The notes under the pieces: generated by a model
Told to the model about the DNA's origin: nothing
Databases searched by the model: none
What the model saw: only the letters and a program-made list of their open reading frames with translations
Position numbers and translations under genes: made by a program
Source: Nitrosomonadales bacterium
Lineage (GTDB): Bacteria; Pseudomonadota; Gammaproteobacteria; Burkholderiales; SG8-41
NCBI GenBank assembly: GCA_009885185.1
Contig: VFLF01000188.1
Span: 1 to 5,830 of the forward strand
Length of the DNA stretch: 5,830 bases
Direction: 5' to 3'
Shown: piece after piece, positions 1-5,830 of the stretch
How positions within the stretch are numbered: position 1 is the first letter of the stretch
How the letters are laid out: each line of letters begins with the position of its first letter

Positions 1-714
1 GGTGCGGCGCCGGTGCTGCTGGCTCGCACATTTCCGGTAAAAGCGCAAAACGCCATGCTCGGCTTTGGCGCGGGCGTCATGCTCGCGGCCAGTGTCTTTT
101 CACTCATCCTGCCATCCATCGACGCGGGCACGCTGCTCACCGGCAGCAAGTGGGGCGGCGGGTTAATTGCAGCAGCCGGCGTCATGGCGGGCGGCCTGCT
201 ATTGTTGGCGCTGGACAAAGCAGTTCCTCATGAACACCTGATCAAGGGTCATGCAGGGCGTCCATCGCGCGATATCGCCCGCGTGTGGTTGTTCGTGTTC
301 GCCATCACGCTGCATAACGTGCCGGAAGGTCTGGCGATAGGCGTGGCATTCGCAGGGGACAACCCCGTCAAGGCGCTACCGCTCGCACTGGGCATCGCGG
401 TGCAAAACATGCCCGAAGGGCTCGCCGTGGCTTTGGCGTTGATGACACTCCATTACACACCTGCGCGCGCGGCATTGATCGCCATGGGCACGGGATTTGT
501 AGAGCCGCTCGGTGCATTGATCGGCGCCGGCGCCGTTGCAATATCGGGCATCCTGCTTCCGTGGGGACTCGCCTTCGCCGCCGGTGCGATGATATTCGTC
601 GTCATCCACGAGATCATTCCCGAGACGCATCGCCACGGCCACGAGACACCCGCCACGATCGGACTGCTGTCGGGCTTTGTGCTGATGATGCTGTTTGATA
701 CCACGCTGGCCTGA
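1..714 (+). CDS. ZIP-family divalent metal transporter (5' truncated by window edge)
   Basis: Inner-membrane transporter of the ZIP (Zrt/Irt-like, GufA-like) family, which moves zinc or related divalent cations into the cytoplasm. The reading frame is open from base 1, and the four codons before the first possible GTG (position 13) read GAAP, which suits the family, so the true start is upstream. The 237 visible residues contain about seven hydrophobic segments; the first helix of the usual eight is missing. The two signature metal-binding motifs are intact: HNVPEG (bases 313-330) and QNMPEG (403-420). A third metal-binding segment, HEIIPE (607-624), is followed by a histidine-rich HRHGH. A histidine-bearing loop (PHEHLIKGH) lies between the third and fourth segments, as is common in ZIP loops. 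The TGA stop is at 712-714. The gene converges with the lipid operon and looks functionally separate. The family is secure; the exact metal cannot be read from sequence. Confidence 0.93.
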   Translation, partial: GAAPVLLARTFPVKAQNAMLGFGAGVMLAASVFSLILPSIDAGTLLTGSKWGGGLIAAAGVMAGGLLLLALDKAVPHEHLIKGHAGRPSRDIARVWLFVFAITLHNVPEGLAIGVAFAGDNPVKALPLALGIAVQNMPEGLAVALALMTLHYTPARAALIAMGTGFVEPLGALIGAGAVAISGILLPWGLAFAAGAMIFVVIHEIIPETHRHGHETPATIGLLSGFVLMMLFDTTLA

Positions 715-753
715 TTGACCCGGCTATAACCAGAACTTCAACGAGGTGCGCCG

Positions 754-2019
754 CTAGCGCGCCAGCGGCTTCACCAGCAGCATCTGCACGTCCCCGATAA
801 CCCGCTCGATAAAACCCGCTTCGCAATAACAAAGGTAAAACTCCCACATGCGAATAAAGGTTTCCGGGTAACCCAGCGCGCGAATCTGCTCCAGATGGGC
901 GAAACAATTCTCGCGCCAGCGTTGGAGCGTCATCGCGTAGTCCGGGCCGATGTCCTTCAAGTCAACCAGGCGCATATCCGTGACTCGCGCCACGGCATCG
1001 GTGATGGCCGCGACTGAAGGGATGCAACTGCCCGGAAAAATATAGCGCTGGATAAAATCCACGGAGTGTTTCGCTGCTTCATAGCGCTGATCGGCGATGG
1101 TAATCGCCTGCAACAGCATGGCGCCTTGCGGCTTGAGCAACGCGCTGCATTTGCGGAAATAGGCATCGTAGTACTGATGCCCCACCGCCTCGATCATCTC
1201 TATCGACACCAGCTTGTCGTACTGCCCGGTCAGATCCCGATAGTCGGTGAGCAGCAACTGAATTCGATCCGTAAGACCCGCGTCCGCAATACGCTTGCGC
1301 GCGAATTCATGCTGGCTTGGCGAGACCGTGGTGGTGGTGACATGACAGCCATAATGACGCGCAGCGTGGATGGCGAAGCCGCCCCATCCGGTGCCGATTT
1401 CCATCACGCGATCCCCCGGCTTCAACGCCAGCTTGCGGCAAATGCGCTCAAGCTTGGCGATCGACGCCTCCTCCAGCGTCATGCCGGGACGCTCGAAGAT
1501 CGCACTTGAATACATCATCGTGGGATCGAGAAAAAGCTGGAAGAACTCGTTGCCCAAATCGTAGTGCGCCTGAATGTTGCGGCGGCTGCCGCTGCGCGTA
1601 TTGCGCGACATCCAGTGCATGGCTTTGCGCAAGGGCGAAGTGGCGCGCGCGAAGCCGGTTTCCATGCCATCGAGCACCGCGCGGTTGCGCAGCAGTATGC
1701 GCATCACCGTGGTGAGGTCATCCGCATGCCAGTAACCCTGCATGTAGGCCTCACCGGCGCCGATGGAGCCGCCGAATGCCGCCTCGCTGTAGAAGCGCGG
1801 ATCTTGGACATACACTGTCGCACTGAGCGCACAGTCGCCGCTTAGTTGATCAGTTAGCTGGCCATAGCGCTGAACGCCCGAATCGTCGGCCAACATCAGT
1901 TCGCCCTGTGTAATGCATGCCAGCCGCTGCCGCACCGCGCTTCGCGCCAACCCGTCGAGTAAGTGCGGTTTGGGTATCGCCTGCGCGAGGCGTTCCTGTT
2001 CAATGGGTGTCGTTTTCAT
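754..2019 (-). CDS. cfa: Cyclopropane-fatty-acyl-phospholipid synthase-like SAM methyltransferase
   Basis: A 421-residue class I SAM-dependent methyltransferase of the CFA/mycolic-acid cyclopropane synthase family. Such enzymes act on cis double bonds of phospholipid acyl chains at the inner membrane face. Seen here: a substrate-side motif AHYDLGNEFF (about 151-160), the SAM-binding motif VMEIGTGWGGF (205-215), SIEMIEAVG (272-280) with the conserved acidic residue E276, FIQRYIFPG (322-330) and DYAMTLQRWRE (360-370). The length fits the roughly 400-430-residue branch usually found beside FAD/DUF1365 genes, longer than E. coli Cfa (382). Compared with E. coli Cfa from memory, the active-site Cys of YSC is Ser (YSS, S172) and the His of LLH is Gln (LLQ, Q304), while the Glu and Tyr (E276, Y361) are kept. 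It may therefore make a methylated rather than a cyclopropane product. The ATG start overlaps the DUF1365 stop as ATGA (2019-2016), with no clear Shine-Dalgarno site, so translation is probably coupled. It is the last gene of the operon in view. Confidence 0.9.
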   Translation of the reverse strand: MKTTPIEQERLAQAIPKPHLLDGLARSAVRQRLACITQGELMLADDSGVQRYGQLTDQLSGDCALSATVYVQDPRFYSEAAFGGSIGAGEAYMQGYWHADDLTTVMRILLRNRAVLDGMETGFARATSPLRKAMHWMSRNTRSGSRRNIQAHYDLGNEFFQLFLDPTMMYSSAIFERPGMTLEEASIAKLERICRKLALKPGDRVMEIGTGWGGFAIHAARHYGCHVTTTTVSPSQHEFARKRIADAGLTDRIQLLLTDYRDLTGQYDKLVSIEMIEAVGHQYYDAYFRKCSALLKPQGAMLLQAITIADQRYEAAKHSVDFIQRYIFPGSCIPSVAAITDAVARVTDMRLVDLKDIGPDYAMTLQRWRENCFAHLEQIRALGYPETFIRMWEFYLCYCEAGFIERVIGDVQMLLVKPLAR

Positions 2020-2834
2020 ACGCGTTTCGCCACGGAGGCGCCTTTATCTGACAGCTCAGCATTCAGTTTTGCGGGGTGGGCGTGCACCGGCACGCGCTTC
2101 AACCACAATTTCAGCGCCTGCCAATGAATCGCGGCAACCACCTGCAAGGTCATCATCGGAAAGCGCGCCAGCATGTGCGCCAGCTGCATGCCGCTGGCCG
2201 GCACGCGTTTGAGGCGCAGCGTTGCATCGAATACTTTCAGCGCGCCCTCGTGCAGTGCCTCGTGTAACTTCATATGCACGTGAAGCCTTTCTGCAGGATC
2301 GGAAAACCCCCAAGCGTAGTCGAGCGCCATCGGCATGAACGGCGACACGTGGAACACTTTCCTGCTTTGGTAACGGTGGTAACGCCCGCTCGCGCCTTGC
2401 GCCGCCTCGACAGGCTGATGGAGCACGTAACAGTGCTGCTCGCCCCACGGCGTATTGTTAACTTCGGCCACAACGCATTCGACATGCTCGCCGCCGGCGT
2501 CGAAGCAATAATAAAAACTCACCGGATTAAAACAATGGCCGAAGTAGCGCAGGTGCGTCAGCAAGCGTATTGGACCTTGCGGACGACGGCCCGTCCGCTC
2601 CGTCACCAGATCACGCACCGCCTGATCCAGCGGCATGGCCGGATCGCCCAGGTGATCGGCGCGGCAAAAGCGCGCCGGCGCCCAGCGGCGTGTTGACCAC
2701 AACCAGCGCCCGCGAAACACCTCGTTTAGTTCCGCGAGGTCGAGATACGCCATGAACAACGGGTAGCGAAACGCGTGCCGCCGCGGTGCGAACCGGCGGT
2801 GACGCAATGAACCTAAATAAAGGCAGCTTTTCAC
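2016..2834 (-). CDS. DUF1365 family protein
   Basis: A 272-residue member of the DUF1365 family, whose biochemical role is not established. Family hallmarks seen here are the N-terminal LYLGSLRHRRFAP (5-17) with FMAYLDL (27-33), the highly conserved block LRYFGHCFNPVSFYYC (95-110), VAEVNNTPWGEQHCYVL (122-138) and KVFHVSPFMPM (159-169). The C-terminal third has a weakly hydrophobic, amphipathic stretch (about 222-246, MTLQVVAAIHWQALKLWL) that could touch the membrane, then a hydrophilic tail. The start is a GTG in a GTGA overlap with the SOUL stop (2834-2831), and the stop overlaps the cfa start, so the gene is locked between its neighbours. Genes of this family repeatedly sit with an FAD amine-oxidase-like gene and a cfa-like gene, as here, which implies a job in the same acyl-chain modification. 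The family call is firm; the function is unknown. Confidence 0.92.
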   Translation of the reverse strand: MKSCLYLGSLRHRRFAPRRHAFRYPLFMAYLDLAELNEVFRGRWLWSTRRWAPARFCRADHLGDPAMPLDQAVRDLVTERTGRRPQGPIRLLTHLRYFGHCFNPVSFYYCFDAGGEHVECVVAEVNNTPWGEQHCYVLHQPVEAAQGASGRYHRYQSRKVFHVSPFMPMALDYAWGFSDPAERLHVHMKLHEALHEGALKVFDATLRLKRVPASGMQLAHMLARFPMMTLQVVAAIHWQALKLWLKRVPVHAHPAKLNAELSDKGASVAKRV

Positions 2835-3475
2835 GGGACGCTGGCATCCCGCAACTCAACGCGCGCTGCGGCTTCGTTTCGGCGCACAAACGGCAGCGTG
2901 AACGGCGCGTCGTAGAACAACAGGGCAACATCACCCACGGGCCGCCATCGCGTGACCTCGATGCTCTTGAGCATTTCGTCCGTACGGCGCGCACGGTCCT
3001 CCGGCACCGCGCGACCTGAAAAACGCAACACTGCGAGCGTCTCCTCCGGCACCGGCACGATTCGAACGCGCTCATCGGTCGGGCGCGGCGCCGATCCGGC
3101 GCTATAACGCGCCGGCAGAAAGAACTGCATGCGCACGCCGGCATCGTTTTGCCTCGTCTTCACCGGCACGGTCATGGCGATTTTTTCGGCGCGCCCTTCG
3201 GTCGCCACGGGTACGGTCATATCGACCTTCTCCGCAGTGGCGTTGGCGCCCGCAATGTAGCGGAAAAGAACGCGAAAGGCTTCGTCACGCGCCTGCTCGT
3301 CCGTGCCCGGCATATCGATCTGCGCCGCTAGCCGCGGCGCATAGCGGCGGATTTCGACGCCGCCGGAAAGCGTGGCAAACACCTCGTATCGCGGTTCTTC
3401 GTAAGGCCTGATGCCGAACACGCCGACGGCGGCCTCGAAAAACAACTGTATGTAATAGACCATATCACGCAGCAT
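2831..3475 (-). CDS. SOUL heme-binding family protein
   Basis: A 214-residue SOUL/HBP-family protein. Relatives bind heme or other tetrapyrroles, although many bacterial members are uncharacterised. Seen here: VEIRRYAPRLAAQI (40-53), the family's early strand; AFRVLFRYIAGAN (66-78); two copies of the MTVPV motif (86-90 and 101-105); and the C-terminal signature YDAPFTLPFVRRNEAAARV (188-206). The N-terminal 5-22 region is mildly hydrophobic without a clear cleavage site, so location is uncertain. The ATG at 3475 gives an 11-base overlap with the upstream FAD gene. A second ATG at 3463 (Met5) would start one base past that stop; neither has a strong Shine-Dalgarno site, so the exact start is open. 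The stop overlaps the GTG of the DUF1365 gene. Its presence inside a lipid-modification operon suggests heme/porphyrin handling or a heme cofactor role under oxidative stress, which is inference. Confidence 0.92.
   Translation of the reverse strand: MLRDMVYYIQLFFEAAVGVFGIRPYEEPRYEVFATLSGGVEIRRYAPRLAAQIDMPGTDEQARDEAFRVLFRYIAGANATAEKVDMTVPVATEGRAEKIAMTVPVKTRQNDAGVRMQFFLPARYSAGSAPRPTDERVRIVPVPEETLAVLRFSGRAVPEDRARRTDEMLKSIEVTRWRPVGDVALLFYDAPFTLPFVRRNEAAARVELRDASVP
2835..2850 (-). promoter_or_regulatory. Small hairpin directly before the DUF1365 GTG start
   Basis: On the minus strand GGGATG-CCAG-CGTCCC can fold into a six-pair stem (one G-T pair) with a four-base loop, ending immediately before the GTG at 2834. 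It lies within the last SOUL codons, and no good Shine-Dalgarno site is seen. If it forms, it would limit independent initiation, so that translation depends on ribosomes arriving from the SOUL gene. A chance pairing in GC-rich coding sequence is a fair alternative. Confidence 0.25.
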
Positions 3476-4778
3476 GGGAGACCAACTTCAATCGGGGTTC
3501 GCGGTAATGATCGTGGCGTGGGAACCGCGCATCGCTCTGCGCCAGCCGCTGGCGCAGATGATCTATCGCCTGTAGCGCGCTCACCACGCCATCTTCATGA
3601 AAGCCGTAGCGCCAGTACGCACCGCAAAAGTAAGTTCGGTTGATGCCGTTGACTTCGTGCTGGCGCTGCTGCGCGGCAACCGCCGCTGGCGTGTAAAGCG
3701 GATGCTCATACGTAAGCCGCTTGAGGATACGTCCCGGCGCAATGTCCGCGGTGCGATTCAACGTGACGCAAAACGTATGGCGCGACTTGAAGTTTTGCAG
3801 AATATTCATGTTGTAGGTGAGCGTGGCGGCGCTTTGTGTCGGTGAAACGTGATAGTTCCATGCCGCCCAGGCGCGGCGCGCGCGCGGCAACAACGCGATA
3901 TCGGTGTGCAGCACCGCTTCGTTTTCCTGATAGCCGAATGCCCCGACCACCTCATGTTCGAGCGGGGATGCGTCGGCAAGCATGCGCAGCGCCTGATCGG
4001 CATGACAGGCCAGAAAAACCTGATCGAAATACGCCGGCTCGGCCCACCGCGCCTTGACCATGACTCGGCCCGGCAGACGGCGCACTGCCTCCACGGGCGC
4101 GTTCAAGCGTATGCGGCCGCGAAAAGGTGCAGCCAGTCTTTCGACATAACGTGCCGAGCCGCCTCGAATCGCGCGCCATTGCGGCCGGTCGTTGACGCTC
4201 AGCATGCCGTGGTTATGAAAAAAGCGCGCAAAGAAACGCGCCGGAAACGACAGCATGCGCGTGGGGTCGGTGGACCAGATCGCCGCGCCCATGGGGATCA
4301 GGTAATCGCGAATGAAAATGCGGGAATAGCCCTCTTGCGCGAGATAGTCGCCCAGCGGGATCTCCATAGCTGAATCCAGCAGCGCCGGCGCTTCGCGGTT
4401 AAAACGCAGGATATCGCGCAGCATGTGGTGGAACGAGGGCCTGAACAGGTTGCGCCGCTGCGCGAACAGGCTGTTCATCGAGGTGCCGTTGTATTCAAGC
4501 CCCGAGTGCTCGTTGCGCACGCTGAAACTCATCGCCGACGGCTGTGATTCGACGCCCAGTTCAGCAAGTAACGCGATGAAATTGGGATAGGTTCGGTCGT
4601 TGAACACAATGAACCCGGTGTCGATCTCGTGCTGCTCTGCATCGAGCGTGATCGAATGCGTGTGCGTGTGCCCGCCGATGTGGCCCGCAGCCTCAAACAC
4701 AGTGATGTCGTGTTCACGGTGCAAATGGTGCGCAGCCACGTTGCCGGCAATGCCGCTGCCGATGATGGCGATCTTCAC
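3465..4778 (-). CDS. FAD-dependent amine-oxidase-fold oxidoreductase (NAD(P)-binding Rossmann type)
   Basis: A 437-residue flavoprotein. The N-terminus carries the dinucleotide-binding pattern GSGIAG (7-12), an acidic residue at the end of the second strand (VFEA, E29) for the ribose, and the following HIGGHTHT (33-40). DTGFIVFN (53-60) and PMGAAIWS (162-169) are typical of the subfamily. The C-terminal FCGAYWRYGFHEDGV (384-398) is the segment that closes over FAD and links to the start of the final helix. No signal peptide or transmembrane helix is evident, so it is probably cytoplasmic or membrane-associated. Length is normal for the family. It starts with GTG in a GTGA overlap with the desaturase stop (4778-4775), and an AGGGGT ribosome-binding-like site lies six bases upstream. 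Plant cyclopropane fatty-acid synthases carry a comparable FAD domain fused before the Cfa domain, which supports a role in the same lipid reaction. The substrate is unknown; an acyl-chain oxidation or dehydrogenation is my inference. Confidence 0.93.
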   Translation of the reverse strand: MKIAIIGSGIAGNVAAHHLHREHDITVFEAAGHIGGHTHTHSITLDAEQHEIDTGFIVFNDRTYPNFIALLAELGVESQPSAMSFSVRNEHSGLEYNGTSMNSLFAQRRNLFRPSFHHMLRDILRFNREAPALLDSAMEIPLGDYLAQEGYSRIFIRDYLIPMGAAIWSTDPTRMLSFPARFFARFFHNHGMLSVNDRPQWRAIRGGSARYVERLAAPFRGRIRLNAPVEAVRRLPGRVMVKARWAEPAYFDQVFLACHADQALRMLADASPLEHEVVGAFGYQENEAVLHTDIALLPRARRAWAAWNYHVSPTQSAATLTYNMNILQNFKSRHTFCVTLNRTADIAPGRILKRLTYEHPLYTPAAVAAQQRQHEVNGINRTYFCGAYWRYGFHEDGVVSALQAIDHLRQRLAQSDARFPRHDHYREPRLKLVSHAA

Positions 4779-5746
4779 GGCTGCACCCCTGCCACGCGAC
4801 GGGCGTAGCGCACCTGCGCCGGGACCTCCTTCAGATCCCAGATGATGCCCAGCGCTGCCAGTACGCGCAGGCCGTAATAGGTGAGATCAATCTCCCACCA
4901 GTAAAAGCCCTGCCGCGCCGCTCCGGGATAGTGATGATGGTTGTTGTGCCAGCCTTCGCCGAAGGTGAGCAACGCCAGCCAGACATTGTTGCGGGAATCA
5001 TCGCGAGTGGCGTAACGGCGGCTGCCGTAGCCATGGGCCAGCGAATTGACGGTGAAGGTGGCGTGATACAGCAGCACGGTTGAAATGCAGAATCCCCACA
5101 CCACCAGTTGCCATCCATGGGTATCCAGGCCGGGCGCGAACGCCGCGAGCGCCTCACCTGTGCCGTACAAGGTCAGCGCCAGCAGCAACGGCACCAGCGC
5201 GTCATAGCGGTCGAGAAAACACAGTTCGGGATACTGGCGCAGTTGTTCCACACGCTCGCGGCGCGTGGCAAAGTTTTCGCGCGCCATGAACCAGCCCATA
5301 TGACTCCACAGGAAACCGTGCTGGCGTGCGGAGTGCGCATCCTGCGGCTGATCGGAATGCGCGTGATGGTGGCGATGTTGCGAAGCCCACCACAACGCCC
5401 CGCGCTGCACGCCGGTGGCACCCAGCAACGCGAATACGAATTGCGCAGCGCGCGACGTGCGAAACGCACAATGCGAAAAATAACGGTGATAAAACCCGGT
5501 GATTGCAAACATGCGTATCGCGTACAAAGCCGCTGCCACCAGCACCGCTGTCGTGCTCACGCCTACCCACACCACGGCGAAACAGCCCAGATGCAGCGCG
5601 GCGAACGGTAACAGCCGGGTCCAGTCGATACGCGGGGAGTCGGCGGCGTCCGCGACAAGCACGGCGTCGTTATCGAACCAGCGCCGCAAGGTGCGCAAAC
5701 TACGCCCGGCGCCTGCCACAGGCGTGGCGGCTTTTTCTATTTCCAT
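4775..5746 (-). CDS. Membrane fatty acid desaturase (acyl-CoA/acyl-lipid delta-9 type)
   Basis: A 323-residue integral-membrane diiron desaturase of the stearoyl-CoA/OLE1-like family, which introduces a cis double bond into saturated acyl chains using O2 and an electron donor. All three histidine boxes are complete: HRYFSH (87-92), HRHHH with the HxxHH pattern (124-128), and HNNHH (267-271, within GEGWHNNHH). The extra NSLAH (234-238) ligand motif is also present. Hydrophobic segments at about 45-64, 66-86, 101-117, 183-200 and 211-233 fit the four-helix membrane plan, with histidine boxes on the cytoplasmic side. Length is normal for bacterial members, and there is no fused cytochrome b5 domain, so electrons must come from a separate ferredoxin, cytochrome or flavoprotein. 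The ATG at 5746 overlaps the end of the lipocalin gene by 10 bases; the stop overlaps the FAD gene start. It probably supplies the unsaturated chain for the Cfa-like enzyme downstream. Regiospecificity (delta-9) is a family inference. Confidence 0.94.
   Translation of the reverse strand: MEIEKAATPVAGAGRSLRTLRRWFDNDAVLVADAADSPRIDWTRLLPFAALHLGCFAVVWVGVSTTAVLVAAALYAIRMFAITGFYHRYFSHCAFRTSRAAQFVFALLGATGVQRGALWWASQHRHHHAHSDQPQDAHSARQHGFLWSHMGWFMARENFATRRERVEQLRQYPELCFLDRYDALVPLLLALTLYGTGEALAAFAPGLDTHGWQLVVWGFCISTVLLYHATFTVNSLAHGYGSRRYATRDDSRNNVWLALLTFGEGWHNNHHHYPGAARQGFYWWEIDLTYYGLRVLAALGIIWDLKEVPAQVRYARRVAGVQP
4785..4790 (-). promoter_or_regulatory. Ribosome-binding site for the FAD oxidoreductase GTG start
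   Basis: On the minus strand the sequence reads AGGGGT followed by a six-base spacer (GCAGCC) and the GTG at 4778. This is the best Shine-Dalgarno-like site seen at any junction of the operon and supports the GTG start, which also begins the Rossmann motif at the correct distance. It lies inside the end of the desaturase coding sequence. Confidence 0.55.
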
Positions 5747-5829
5747 TGCTGGGGCACTCGTTGCACCTGCTTCACGTCGTAGCCCTGCTCGCCGACGATG
5801 TTGAGCAAACGCTGGTAATCGGCTTCGGG
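5737..5829 (-). CDS. blc: Lipocalin family protein, Blc-like (3' end only)
   Basis: The last 30 codons of a gene that enters from the right edge, ending in TAG at 5739-5737. The translation (PEADYQRLLNIVGEQGYDV, then KQVQRVPQQWK) resembles the C-terminus of bacterial lipocalins such as E. coli Blc, in which a helix is followed by a G-[FY]-D-V/T motif and a short final strand ending in V-x-Q. Blc-type proteins are outer-membrane lipoproteins that bind fatty acids or lysophospholipids, which suits an operon for acyl-chain modification. The frame overlaps the desaturase start by 10 bases (ATG at 5746, TAG at 5739), so both genes are probably on one message. Only the tail is visible: the family call rests on a short match and on context, and the lipobox and barrel strands cannot be checked here. 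Confidence 0.65.
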   Translation of the reverse strand, partial: PEADYQRLLNIVGEQGYDVKQVQRVPQQWK

Positions 5830-5830
5830 A

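Noticed and set aside
523..534. Palindrome GGCGCCGGCGCC in the ZIP gene
   Set aside because: It encodes a Gly-Ala run in a transmembrane segment, and such GC palindromes are expected in this composition.
715..753. Gap between the convergent ZIP and Cfa-like genes
   Set aside because: There are only 39 bases and no promoter, small ORF or clear terminator could be made out.
750..769. Inverted repeat GCCGCT / AGCGGC at the end of the cfa-like gene as an intrinsic terminator
   Set aside because: The six-base stem overlaps the stop codon and last codons, and no T-tract follows on either strand. It is weak evidence for termination of either convergent gene.
1066..1509. Plus-strand 147-codon frame antisense to the Cfa-like gene
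   Set aside because: It is a shadow of the SAM-binding domain coding region with no independent support.
2611..3144. Minus-strand 177-codon frame across the SOUL/DUF1365 junction
   Set aside because: It is out of frame with two well-supported proteins on the same strand and is Arg/Cys/Ser-rich with no motif.
3849..4373. Long plus-strand open frame (174 codons) antisense to the FAD gene
   Set aside because: It lacks recognisable motifs and has arginine/alanine-rich low-information composition typical of GC-rich shadow frames. The opposite strand holds a complete, motif-rich FAD protein.
5108..5611. Plus-strand open frame (167 codons) antisense to the desaturase
   Set aside because: It lies opposite the histidine-box region of a clear desaturase; no family resemblance is visible, and it is explained by high GC.

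Overview
The window looks like chromosomal DNA of a GC-rich proteobacterium, probably gamma- or betaproteobacterial. This is inferred from the high GC content, dense gene packing and the families present; no ribosomal or other taxonomic marker is in view, so the placement is loose. No RNA gene, insertion sequence, CRISPR array or long non-coding stretch is visible. Coding sequence covers almost everything.

Layout: positions 1-714 (+) hold the 3' part of a ZIP-family metal transporter whose start lies before the window. After 39 bases without a gene (715-753), everything else is on the minus strand. Reading in the direction of transcription (right to left) there are: the last 30 codons of a lipocalin, probably Blc-like (5829-5737); a membrane acyl desaturase with a complete histidine-box set (5746-4775); an FAD-dependent amine-oxidase-fold protein (4778-3465); a SOUL heme-binding-family protein (3475-2831); a DUF1365 protein (2834-2016); and a cyclopropane-fatty-acid-synthase-like SAM methyltransferase (2019-754).

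All five junctions overlap, by 10, 4, 11, 4 and 4 bases. The 4-base overlaps are GTGA, GTGA and ATGA. This points to one polycistronic message with translational coupling, whose promoter is beyond the right edge. The ZIP gene converges on this operon and is not part of it.

The operon reads as a membrane-lipid modification module. The desaturase would place cis double bonds in acyl chains. The Cfa-like enzyme would add a carbon from S-adenosylmethionine at such a double bond. The FAD protein is a likely redox partner or later oxidation step: plant cyclopropane synthases carry a similar FAD domain fused to the Cfa domain. DUF1365 proteins commonly travel with this FAD/Cfa pair but have no settled function. 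SOUL (heme/tetrapyrrole) and lipocalin (lipid carrier) proteins suggest a link to oxidative or photo-oxidative membrane stress, as in the singlet-oxygen response of some proteobacteria.

The most notable points are the Cfa-like enzyme, which lacks two residues remembered as bicarbonate ligands in E. coli Cfa, and the head-to-tail coupling of a desaturase to the FAD/DUF1365/Cfa set. Together they raise the possibility that the product is a methylated, further oxidised or furan-type acyl chain rather than a plain cyclopropane.
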